NCBI GenBank assembly: GCA_041946825.1
Contig: JBHGBD010000001.1
Span: 310,001-374,000, forward strand
Length of the DNA: 64,000 nt
Reading direction: 5' to 3'
Origin: CAZTHM01 sp041946825
GTDB taxonomy: Bacteria > Acidobacteriota > Terriglobia > UBA7540
The translations under genes and the position numbers were made by a program. Each line of letters begins with the position of its first letter. Position 1 is the first letter of the stretch. The notes below the pieces were generated by a model, which worked only from the letters and a program-made list of their open reading frames with translations, made no database searches and was not told the origin of the DNA. Shown piece after piece: positions 1 to 7,217 of this stretch.

Positions 1-514
1 GCGAGACGCGAATCAGGATGTGCGTGCTCTGGCCGTCGATCGAGCCCAGCACCGCCCAGCAATTGTCCTTGAAAAGCATCGAGGGCAGTACCGTCGAGGA
101 CGCGCCCCAGAGCGCCGAGTCGTTGTAGATTTTCAGCGCAAACGGTTTGCCCTGGTAGCCGCCGCGCGCGTTGGCCTCCTCCAGCGCCATCTGCGCGGCG
201 TGCAGCATGGGAATCCCGAACATCGATTCGGGGTTGTTTTCGAGTGGCCCGAGAAAGCCAATTGCAACCTCGTTCAGTTTGGTGATGTCCCCATCCGGCC
301 GATCGCTTGCCGCGCCGTTGTATTCGACGGTGTTCTTTTCCACGAACCATTCGTAATAGGGTTTGGTGAAGCGCCGGTAGGGGACGGCCTCAGCCGGCAT
401 GTTGGCGTAGCGTTTCTCGGTCTCCGCCGGCGCCTGGGGCGCCTCGGCGGATTGCGGCCAGACGGGCGCCGCCAGGAAGATAAGGAGGATCAGCGGGCGT
501 CTCGGGTATTTCAT
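1..514 (-). CDS. LivK-like ABC transporter substrate-binding protein, partial
   Basis: The minus strand is open from an ATG at 514 to the window edge (171 codons; the C-terminus lies outside). Residues 1-22 look like a signal peptide with a Leu/Ile core ending near VWPQSA. From about residue 84, GFLGPLENNPESMFG and then HAAQMALEEANARGGYQG match the first strand and helix of the type 1 periplasmic binding fold (Peripla_BP_6, branched-chain amino acid family), and AVLGSIDGQS falls where that family lines the ligand pocket. Members bind amino acids, amides or aromatic compounds in the periplasm; the ligand here cannot be read. It is the last gene of the minus-strand run that starts at 8677. A 60-residue linker between signal peptide and binding fold is longer than usual. 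Confidence 0.75.
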   Translation of the reverse strand, partial: MKYPRRPLILLIFLAAPVWPQSAEAPQAPAETEKRYANMPAEAVPYRRFTKPYYEWFVEKNTVEYNGAASDRPDGDITKLNEVAIGFLGPLENNPESMFGIPMLHAAQMALEEANARGGYQGKPFALKIYNDSALWGASSTVLPSMLFKDNCWAVLGSIDGQSTHILIRVS

Positions 515-589
515 AAGCAGTCGTCTCCGAACAGTCATACTGGGCGCAGCGAAGCATCGCAGCAGTTGAATGAGGAAGGCTGATAAAGA

Positions 590-617
590 TCCTTCGCTTC
601 GCTCAGGATGACACTCA
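590..617. repeat. Dispersed TCATCCTGAG repeat, copy 1
   Basis: The core GATCCTTCGCTTCGCTCAGGATGAC is the reverse complement of the GTCATCCTGAG...GAAGGATC family seen again at 5400-5503 and at five places in 22139-22797. It lies in the 117-bp gap between aroF and the binding-protein gene. No coding potential is seen. Confidence 0.7.
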
Positions 618-631
618 TGTCGAATGTCCAG

Positions 632-1534
632 TCAGGCGGCGTGAACTTTCTCTGGAACATACTCAATCCGCGTATCAATATAGTGGATAATTCGTCTTAG
701 CGTACGAGGGCCGATGGCCTGCGCCGCGTCACAGCGCGGCTTCACGGCGTCCAGTCGGTCGCTGGCCACCTCAATGATCAGCCCGTGCGCGCCGAATTCG
801 ACGGCGGCGCGGCTGGCGCCTTCGACCATCGCCGCTACGCCCGTCGCGTGGCTGGGGTCGACAATCACGGGCAGAAACGTCTCCGCCTGCACGGCCGGGA
901 TGACGTTCAGGTCGAGCGAATAGCGCGCGTACTCGCCGTTGGGATAAGCCTTGATGCCGCGCTCGCAGAGGACGATCTCGAAATTTCCTTCGTTGGCGAT
1001 GTATTCGGCCGCGCCCAGCCACTCGCACAGGCCGGCCGCCATCCCGCGTTTGAGCAGCACGGGTTTGCGCGCCCGGCCCACCTCGACGAGCAGGGGATAG
1101 TTCTGCATGTTGCGCGAGCCCACCTGAAGCATGTCGGCGTATTCGGCCACCTGCGCGACGAGGCGCACGTCCATGACCTCGGTGACCACCGGCAGGCCCG
1201 TCTCGCGGCTGGCCTCATGCAGAATCTTCAATCCCTCGAGGCCGAGTCCCTGGAAGTCGTGCGGGGAGGTGCGCGGCTTGTAAGCGCCGCCGCGCAGCAT
1301 GTCCGCCCCGGAGCCCTTCACCGCGCGCGCGATTTCCAGCGTCTGCTCGCGGCTCTCCACGGCGCATGGCCCGGCAATCACCACCGGGCGCTCCCCGCCA
1401 AATCGCACTCCGCCCACCTCCACCGCGCGCGTCTGGCTTTCGCCGTAGCGCGGATTGGCCTTGCGGCTGAGGAGAGGACAGATCCTCGGCAGGTCATCCA
1501 CGTCAACTTTGCCTGCGATGTGCATGGCAACCAT
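632..1534 (-). CDS. aroF: 3-deoxy-7-phosphoheptulonate (DAHP) synthase, type I beta
   Basis: A 300-residue protein condensing phosphoenolpyruvate and erythrose 4-phosphate into DAHP, the first step of the shikimate pathway, in the cytoplasm. The family is shown by GPCAVES near residue 56, the KPRTSP loop, the QVGSRNMQN segment, KRGMA, and the metal-binding DPSHATG. The N-terminus has a short leader instead of a fused chorismate mutase, as in KdsA-like type I beta enzymes. ATG at 1534 is used; a second ATG three codons in (1525) is equally possible. It follows ridA across a heptamer array that fills the whole gap. Feedback domains are not evident. KdsA is the main alternative, but GPCAVES and the KPRTSP segment favour DAHP synthase. 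Confidence 0.88.
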   Translation of the reverse strand: MVAMHIAGKVDVDDLPRICPLLSRKANPRYGESQTRAVEVGGVRFGGERPVVIAGPCAVESREQTLEIARAVKGSGADMLRGGAYKPRTSPHDFQGLGLEGLKILHEASRETGLPVVTEVMDVRLVAQVAEYADMLQVGSRNMQNYPLLVEVGRARKPVLLKRGMAAGLCEWLGAAEYIANEGNFEIVLCERGIKAYPNGEYARYSLDLNVIPAVQAETFLPVIVDPSHATGVAAMVEGASRAAVEFGAHGLIIEVASDRLDAVKPRCDAAQAIGPRTLRRIIHYIDTRIEYVPEKVHAA

Positions 1535-1540
1535 CCTTGG

Positions 1541-1612
1541 GAAAAACCGAAATCCGAAAATCGAAATTCGAAACTCGTTAACCCAAAATCCAAAATCGAA
1601 AATCCAAAATCG
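1541..1612. repeat. Tandem heptamer array A, CGAAAAT-type
   Basis: Ten consecutive 7-bp units from 1541 (GAAAAAC, CGAAATC, CGAAAAT, CGAAATT, CGAAACT, CGTTAAC, CCAAAAT twice, CGAAAAT, CCAAAAT) stay in phase without an indel. The array fills the interval between the ridA stop at 1613 and the aroF start at 1534. Confidence 0.9.
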
Positions 1613-2155
1613 TCACGCCGCGGCCTTCTGTCGCTCGCCGTTATTCGAGCCGGGCGTTTCCGACTCAAAGATCGCCATCGCTTCGATTTCGATGAGCAGG
1701 TCCGGGCGGCAGAGGATTGCCTGAATTCCCGTGGAAGCGGGCAGGGGATTCAGGCCCTGCTCCTGGAAGAACTGCGTGCGAATTTTGTTGAATTCAACAT
1801 AGTCGCGCTCGATGTCGCGCAGGTAGCACGTCGTACGAACCACATCCTTCCAGGTGGCTCCTTCCGCCGCGAGGAGCGCGGTGATGTTCTGATAGGTGCG
1901 CCAGGTCTGCGCGGCGAAGTCACCGGCGTGGACCGTGCGGCCTTCGTCATCCACGCTGGCAGTGCCGGAGATGAGAAGGATGGTGACGCCTTTGATGTCC
2001 AGGCGCAGCCCGCGCGAAAACGCCGAGCCGTAATGCGGCGCTTCGTTGAGGGCCCCCGGCGCGCTAATAGCCTTTCGGGGGATTGGCTTGCGGGCCTTTC
2101 GCGCCTTGTCCTTGGTTACTTCGGGTGCTGCGACGAGCGAGTCCTGCACTGGCAT
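1613..2155 (-). CDS. RidA/YjgF-family protein
   Basis: A 180-residue protein of the Rid family, whose best-known members hydrolyse reactive enamine/imine intermediates released by PLP enzymes; other subfamilies have unknown substrates. Core features are the ISGTAS strand, the helix QTWRTYQNITALLAAEG, VVRTTCYLRD, PASTGIQA and the end strand LLIEIEAMA. The catalytic Arg of canonical RidA (PARxxxQ) is replaced by Ser in PAST, so deaminase activity is doubtful. ATG 2155 follows GGAGG at good spacing, giving a 92-bp overlap with the upstream propeller gene and about 30 extra basic residues before the RidA fold. No other ATG lies nearby. Confidence 0.82.
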   Translation of the reverse strand: MPVQDSLVAAPEVTKDKARKARKPIPRKAISAPGALNEAPHYGSAFSRGLRLDIKGVTILLISGTASVDDEGRTVHAGDFAAQTWRTYQNITALLAAEGATWKDVVRTTCYLRDIERDYVEFNKIRTQFFQEQGLNPLPASTGIQAILCRPDLLIEIEAMAIFESETPGSNNGERQKAAA

Positions 2156-3251
2156 AGAGTTGTGCCTCCGTTTTGAGTTCGCGGATTCCGTGGCTCAGAC
2201 CTTTGGCCGTCGCCACCCAGATATCCTTGCCTTGAAAATCCATGTTCAAAATATAGTTGTGCGCGAGAGAGGTCGGGACGGTGAACACCGTCTTCTTATT
2301 ATCCGGCCAGGTGATTTCAACCTCGCCATGACCGTCCTGCTTGCTGGGCCGGTACGTGACCCAGGTGTTGGTTTTGTAGTCGAGAAAGCTCAGCCCCTTG
2401 TCCGTGCACGACCAGACTTCGTCGCCGCGCGTTTTGGGGGCGTTGATGAAGTCCGAGGCCAGGCCGCTGTCCTTGTTCAGATAATTGTGCCAGTTGCGGC
2501 CGTCGTAGCCGCTCAGGCCGAAATACGTCGAGCCCCAGACCATCTTCGTGTCGGGGTTGTAAGCGATGTTCGAAACGATGATGTGCACCAGGCCCTGGTT
2601 GCGGAAGAGGACGAGTTCCATCTCTTCGTCGGGATCGGTATAGGCTTTCATCCAGTCGCCGGCGATGTCGTACTCGATCATGCCGCCGCCCCAGACGGCG
2701 AAATAGACCTTGCCCAGATCGGGCGCGGGCGCGATGCCGTACGCCCAGGGCTCGTGGAAGGGCGCGTTGAACTCGCTCCAGTTGCGCCACTCGCCGGTCG
2801 AAGTGTCGAGCCGGCTGATGCCCGCGGTCGTCGCCACCCACACCCAGTTATTCTGCACCGCGACGCCGTAGATGATGTCGTTCAGGAGGCCCGACGTCAG
2901 GTTGGTATAATTCTTAAAAACCCCGCCCGAGAATTGGCTGAGCCCGCCAAAGGTTCCGATCCAGAGGTCGCCGGTTCTTTTGTCCACCGCGATGGACATC
3001 ACCACGCGATGCACCAGGCCGTCTTCGGGTTTGTAGACACGCGCGACCTTGCCGTTCTCGATGAGCACTAAGCCGTCTTCCGTCCCTGCCCAAACGCGCG
3101 CGCCATCCACAGCGACGCAGAAGACCTTGTCGTCGGGCATGCCGTTGGCGGTGGTGAAATTCTCCCAGCGGGTAATCAGGGGCGGATTGTCGGCTGCCGC
3201 AGCCACACTCGCGACGGCCAGCAGGGCTGCGATCAAGTGGCGGTGTTTCAT
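2064..3251 (-). CDS. Secreted Reg_prop-type beta-propeller protein
   Basis: A 395-residue exported protein with a signal peptide at residues 1-20 (KHRHLIAALLAVASVAAA). The rest consists of repeated blades such as VWAGTEDGLV, LWIGTFGGLSQF, VWVATTAGISRLD, VWGSTYFGLSGYD, VWSCTDKGLSFLD and IWVATAKGLSHG, the pattern of the two-component-regulator propeller (Reg_prop) repeat. No kinase or DNA-binding domain follows, so it is a stand-alone periplasmic propeller, probably a binding or scaffold protein. The ATG is preceded by GGGAG. Its last 92 bp overlap the ridA start. It sits between the di-haem gene and ridA. The ligand is unknown. Confidence 0.8.
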   Translation of the reverse strand: MKHRHLIAALLAVASVAAAADNPPLITRWENFTTANGMPDDKVFCVAVDGARVWAGTEDGLVLIENGKVARVYKPEDGLVHRVVMSIAVDKRTGDLWIGTFGGLSQFSGGVFKNYTNLTSGLLNDIIYGVAVQNNWVWVATTAGISRLDTSTGEWRNWSEFNAPFHEPWAYGIAPAPDLGKVYFAVWGGGMIEYDIAGDWMKAYTDPDEEMELVLFRNQGLVHIIVSNIAYNPDTKMVWGSTYFGLSGYDGRNWHNYLNKDSGLASDFINAPKTRGDEVWSCTDKGLSFLDYKTNTWVTYRPSKQDGHGEVEITWPDNKKTVFTVPTSLAHNYILNMDFQGKDIWVATAKGLSHGIRELKTEAQLYASAGLARRSTRSNQGQGAKGPQANPPKGY

Positions 3252-3260
3252 TTCGTGCTC

Positions 3261-3376
3261 CCGAAAAACGGAAAATCAAAAGGCAAAAGTAAAAAGGCAA
3301 AAACAGAAAATCGAAATACGAAACTCGAAACTGGAAACTCGAAATTCGTCATTCGAAAATCCAAAATCACAATTCC
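3261..3376. repeat. Tandem heptamer array B, xxCGAAA-type
   Basis: Sixteen to seventeen in-phase 7-bp units from 3261 (CCGAAAA, ACGGAAA, ATCAAAA, GGCAAAA, GTAAAAA ... CTCGAAA, CTGGAAA, CTCGAAA, TTCGTCA, TTCGAAA, ATCCAAA). It is the longest array in the window and spans the gap between the propeller start (3251) and the di-haem gene stop (3377). Confidence 0.92.
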
Positions 3377-5401
3377 TCACAGCGTCTTAAGAAACTCGAT
3401 GAGGTCGTTCAACTGCTCCTTGCGCATATCGGACGTCACGCCGTGCGTGTCGCCGTTGTTATAGACCGTCCAGATTTCTTCCAGCGTCAGCGCCATGCCG
3501 TTATGCAAATAAGGCGCGTCCTGGTAGACGCGGTCAAGTTGCGGCGTATCGAAAAGCGAAATCGTGTCGTACTGCGTCTTCGATCCCACGTCGGTGCTGA
3601 TACGGTTCGTGTAGTGCGTATCGGCGGGATGGCACGTGTCGCAGCGGTTCTGGAACGGAATCATCCGGCCCTCGTTCGTGCGGGTGCGATAGAACATGGT
3701 CTTGCCGCGTTCTTGCGCGTCGGTCAATTGTCCGTCTGCCGCGAGATGGCGATTGGGAGCGAGCGGAATCGAGCGCAGGAACGCCACGAGCGCCTGCAAT
3801 TCTTCGGTATTGAACCCTTCCGCGCGGAAAAGGAACTTGGCGATGCGCGGCCCGCACTGCGTAATCAGGTCGGGGTTGTGGCCGTTCCATTTGTAGGGCG
3901 CCGTCTCGGCGATGCCGCGCAGCGTGCGGTTGGCGACACGGTCCCGGCCCAATTGCGGGGTCTCGAGATTCCACGCCAGCCCGTCAAGATGCTCTTCGGG
4001 ATGGCACGTGGCGCAGGAAAACTGGCCTTGTGTGCAGTATCGCGCGTTGCGGAACAAGCGCTCGCCACGGCGCAACAGCGAAACTTCCTTCGGCCCGCCG
4101 AGATTAATTGTGGATGCAATCTTAAAGCGCGCCAGGTCCACGATCGTCAGCGTGTCGTCCAAGCGGTTCACGACGTAAGCCGTGCGGCCGTCGGGCGAAA
4201 CCGCGACGCCGCGCGGGTCATTGCCCGTGGGCAGGCGGCTAACTACAAATTCCCGCGCCGAATCCAGCCGGTTGGCGAGCTTGACGGAGTCCACGCGCCG
4301 CAGCAGGCGCGTGAGTTTCGCCGTATCCACAATCTGCACGACGTTCGCCCCCGACGATGTCACTAGCGCGTAGCGCCCGTCGGGCGTGAACGCCGCGCCG
4401 TAGCCGTCGGCGTAGTAGTAGTCGATGTCGTCGAGAAGGATTTGCGTGGCGCTCGCGCCGCGTGCTTCGCCCTCACCCGGCCCTGCGATCCACCCTCTCC
4501 CCGAGGGAGAGGGCTGGAGGCGCGCCGAGGCCGACACCGGACGATGCCGTGACCCTCTCCCACCGGGAGAGGGTGTCCCGATGGAATCGGGACGGGTGAG
4601 GGTCGGTTGCACCACCGCCATCCCGTGCGTCACCACCCAACCTTGCTCGACACGGATGAGCGGTGCCAGATTCTTCGGCCGCATGAAGGGCACGAGCAGG
4701 TATCCACCTGCGGCGGCGGGCGCCTCGGCGATCTGGCGCAACTCGATGACGCCCGGAATCAACACGCGTTCGGCGACGATTTGCTTTTGCGTGTCGATGA
4801 TGGTCAGCTCGGAAACCGGCGGCAGGTCGTAGCGGCGCAGATGCGGGAGGACGTTCGAGACATAAACGCGCCGGCCGTCGCGCGAAAGCGCCATATGCTG
4901 CGGCGAGCGGTCGGTTGTGAATCGCCGCACTTCCTTGCCTGTCGCGAGATCGATCACCGAAACGCTGTTGGCGATGCCGTTGGCGACGTACAGCAGTTTC
5001 CCGCTCCGATCTACGACAACACTCGTCGGCCCCCAGCCGGCCTTGAGCGTGCGGCGGAGCGTGAATGTCGCCACATCGATTTCGCTGATTGTGTCGCTCC
5101 ATTCGTTCGCGACGTAGAGCGTTCTTCCGTTGGGTGCGAGAGCAAGCCCTTTGGGCTTTTGCCCAACCTTGACCTGTCCGACAACGCGCCGCGTGGTCGT
5201 ATCCACGGCGAGCAGGGAATTGGCGCCCTCGCAGACGACGTAAAGCCGGCTGCCGTCAGGCGAGAGCTGGAGGTCGATGGGAGTGAGATACGCGGGCTCG
5301 GCTTGCGCCTCCTGCATTCGCGGCGCGGCGGCATAGACGGTTGGCAGGGCGACAGGGGCGGAGAGAAGGAGGGCGAACAGAACAACCGCCCCGCGTGTCA
5401 T
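3377..5401 (-). CDS. YVTN beta-propeller fused to a di-haem cytochrome c peroxidase-like domain
   Basis: About 674 residues. The open frame extends to 5539, but ATG 5401 directly precedes a signal peptide (TRGAVVLFALLLSAPVALPT), and the upstream codons are dispersed repeat. Residues ~45-430 carry YVTN-type blades (LYVVCEGANSLLAVD, LYVANEWSDTISEID, LYVANGIANSVSVID). The C-terminal part has two haem motifs, CATCH near 463 and CDTCH near 586, then APYLHNGMALTLEEIW as in MauG/CcpA di-haem proteins. A role in periplasmic peroxide or quinone/amine redox chemistry fits the family; the substrate is unknown. A Pro/Gly/Arg-rich insert of about 45 residues (near residues 265-310) is translated from a MITE-like element. 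Confidence 0.82.
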   Translation of the reverse strand: MTRGAVVLFALLLSAPVALPTVYAAAPRMQEAQAEPAYLTPIDLQLSPDGSRLYVVCEGANSLLAVDTTTRRVVGQVKVGQKPKGLALAPNGRTLYVANEWSDTISEIDVATFTLRRTLKAGWGPTSVVVDRSGKLLYVANGIANSVSVIDLATGKEVRRFTTDRSPQHMALSRDGRRVYVSNVLPHLRRYDLPPVSELTIIDTQKQIVAERVLIPGVIELRQIAEAPAAAGGYLLVPFMRPKNLAPLIRVEQGWVVTHGMAVVQPTLTRPDSIGTPSPGGRGSRHRPVSASARLQPSPSGRGWIAGPGEGEARGASATQILLDDIDYYYADGYGAAFTPDGRYALVTSSGANVVQIVDTAKLTRLLRRVDSVKLANRLDSAREFVVSRLPTGNDPRGVAVSPDGRTAYVVNRLDDTLTIVDLARFKIASTINLGGPKEVSLLRRGERLFRNARYCTQGQFSCATCHPEEHLDGLAWNLETPQLGRDRVANRTLRGIAETAPYKWNGHNPDLITQCGPRIAKFLFRAEGFNTEELQALVAFLRSIPLAPNRHLAADGQLTDAQERGKTMFYRTRTNEGRMIPFQNRCDTCHPADTHYTNRISTDVGSKTQYDTISLFDTPQLDRVYQDAPYLHNGMALTLEEIWTVYNNGDTHGVTSDMRKEQLNDLIEFLKTL
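4470..4602. repeat. MITE-like palindromic element inside a coding sequence
   Basis: A 133-bp element bounded by inverted CCCTCACCC (4470-4478) and GGGTGAGGG (4594-4602). It holds three internal hairpins: 4493-4513 and 4553-4573 (CCCTCTCCC pairing with GGGAGAGGG) and 4576-4592 (TCCCGA pairing with TCGGGA). TCG flanks both ends and may be a 3-bp target duplication. No transposase is encoded. It is translated in frame within the di-haem propeller gene. Confidence 0.75.
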
Positions 5402-5504
5402 CCTGAGCCCGCCGCGGCGGGCGAAAAATCCCTGTAGTCTTTTCCGCCAGCAAATACGGAGATCCTTCGTCGTCCCGATTTCATCGGGACTCCTCAGGAT
5501 GACA
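5398..5504. repeat. Inverted pair of TCATCCTGAG repeats ahead of the di-haem gene
   Basis: A forward copy starting GTCATCCTGAG (5398) faces a reverse copy ending CTCAGGATGAC (about 5503), with GATCCTTCG and a TCCCGATttcATCGGGA hairpin (5474-5490) between them. Read on the minus strand, the ATG at 5401 is part of the repeat word CAGGATGACA, so the repeat appears to supply the start codon of the cytochrome gene. Confidence 0.75.
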
Positions 5505-5528
5505 ACTCGCATGTTGTTCGGTCGTCTC

Positions 5529-7217
5529 TTAGCGTGCATTCGGTTCCGTCACCGTCAGAATCTGATCAGCCTTGACGTGTTCGAGCGTTTGTACCGAGCC
5601 GCTCGGCCAGGTGATGATGAGCTTGTCCACCTCGCCGCGCGGTCCGAGTCCGAAGTGCGGCCGGGGATCTCCTTGCGAGGCGTAACCCGACGCCGAAATC
5701 GCTTCGATCACCTGCTTGGAGTTGCCCGCCGTCGCTTCCAGGCGCGCGCCAAAGCCGTCGCGGTTGCTTTTCGTCCCGACCAGCTTGATCGTCAGCCAGT
5801 GATTGCGGGGATTTGCGGAGGCCGCGTTGTTGTGCAGCAGAATCCCTTTCCCGCCCAGCACCACGATGAAGCCGTCCATCAATCCGTCGTTGTCGTAGTC
5901 GGCGAAGCACGCGCCGCGACCAATACTTTTTTCCTTGAAATAATTGCCGGCGCGATTCGAGACTTCGGTAAAAGTTGAATCGCCGTTATTGCGCAGGAGC
6001 GAGTCCTCCATGGGCACCAGCCAGTGCAGACCGCCGTTCACCACGAAGATGTCTTTCCACCCGTCGTTGTCGAAATCGAAGAAGCCGTCGCCCCAGGCCA
6101 CGTACTGCCCGGACACCGTGGCCACGCCCGTCTCGACCGTCGTATCGAGAAAGAATTTTTCAGGACCAGGGTTACGAAACAGGCGGTGATAGCGCATGTC
6201 GGAGACGAAGAGGTCCTGCCAGCCGTCGTTATCGTAGTCGCCGAAGATCGGCCCCATCGCGGAGGTCGCCTCGCCGTTGGCGCCGAAGGCCGTGTTCACA
6301 TCGCTGGCGACATTGGTAAAGGTGCCATCCTTGTTGTTGCGGTAGAGGTAGCTCTCCATCGTGTCGTTGGCGAGGTAGATGTCCTGCCAGCCATCGTTGT
6401 TGAAGTCGCCCGTGGTCATGCCCATGGCGCGCCCGGCGGGATTGGCGATGCCGGCTTTTTGCGAAACATCACTGAACGTTCCGTCGCCGTTGTTGTGGAA
6501 CAACCGGTCGGCGTCGCCCTCGTAATCGAGCGGGCCGGGGAAAGCGTCGGCGGTGAAGTAGAGCATCTTGGCGGTGGGATCGAATTTGAGGTAATTGCCC
6601 ACGTAGAGGTCGAGCTTGCCGTCGCGGTCGTAATCGAGGAACGCCGCGCCCACACCGAAATGCGGGTTCTCGACCCCGGCCTTTGCGGTCACGTCCGTAA
6701 ACGTTCCATCGCCGTTGTTGTGATAGAGGACTGAGGAATTCCAGTTGGTGACGTAGATGTCTGCAAAGCCGTCGTTATCGTAATCACCGACCGTCACGCC
6801 CATGCCGAATCCCTTTCCAGGTACACCCGCAGTCGGGGTGACATCCGTGAAGGTTCCGTCGCCGTTGTTGCGATAGAGGTGGTTCGTCGCGTCGGCGCCG
6901 TCGGCCTTCGAGTGATTCGTCACGCCTTCGAGGAAGCGCCCGCTCACTGCGTAGAGATCCAGATAGCCGTCGTTGTTGTAGTCGAGCCACGCGCAGCCGG
7001 AACCGGTCGCTTCCATGATCGAGCTGAGTTTGACCTCGCCAAAGGAGTGGCGGAAATGTACGCCGGATTTCTCTGTGACGTCTTCATACGCAGGCAGCGC
7101 CGCGGGCTGCGGCTTCGGGGCGGGGGACTGCCCGGCGAGCTTGTAGGCTGTAGGCAGAAGCATTGCCGCCGCGAAAATGAGGGCGAGTTTTCTTGAGCGT
7201 GTTGTCATCGTCTTCAT
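5529..7217 (-). CDS. Secreted FG-GAP/VCBS repeat protein with ASPIC/UnbV domain
   Basis: A 562-residue exported protein. The start at 7217 was chosen because MKTMTTRSRKLALIFAAAML is a signal peptide and the ATG overlaps the upstream stop (TGATG), implying translational coupling. Residues ~45-440 carry seven or more calcium-binding FG-GAP-like blades with the D-x-D/N-x-DG motif (DYNNDGYLDLY, DYDNDGFADIY, DYDRDGKLDLY, DFNNDGWQDIY), forming an integrin-like propeller. The last ~100 residues (NHWLTIKLVGTKSNRDGFGA ... HFGLGPRGEVDKLIITWPSG) are the ASPIC/UnbV domain. Such proteins are surface-associated; no catalytic role is established. It lies between the haem-binding TolB-like gene and the di-haem gene. 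Confidence 0.88.
   Translation of the reverse strand: MKTMTTRSRKLALIFAAAMLLPTAYKLAGQSPAPKPQPAALPAYEDVTEKSGVHFRHSFGEVKLSSIMEATGSGCAWLDYNNDGYLDLYAVSGRFLEGVTNHSKADGADATNHLYRNNGDGTFTDVTPTAGVPGKGFGMGVTVGDYDNDGFADIYVTNWNSSVLYHNNGDGTFTDVTAKAGVENPHFGVGAAFLDYDRDGKLDLYVGNYLKFDPTAKMLYFTADAFPGPLDYEGDADRLFHNNGDGTFSDVSQKAGIANPAGRAMGMTTGDFNNDGWQDIYLANDTMESYLYRNNKDGTFTNVASDVNTAFGANGEATSAMGPIFGDYDNDGWQDLFVSDMRYHRLFRNPGPEKFFLDTTVETGVATVSGQYVAWGDGFFDFDNDGWKDIFVVNGGLHWLVPMEDSLLRNNGDSTFTEVSNRAGNYFKEKSIGRGACFADYDNDGLMDGFIVVLGGKGILLHNNAASANPRNHWLTIKLVGTKSNRDGFGARLEATAGNSKQVIEAISASGYASQGDPRPHFGLGPRGEVDKLIITWPSGSVQTLEHVKADQILTVTEPNAR

Noticed and set aside
785..2176. Long plus-strand frame (463 codons) opposite aroF and ridA
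   Set aside because: It is the shadow of well-supported minus-strand genes; its protein has no recognisable domain and is Arg/His-rich as antisense frames in GC-rich DNA are.
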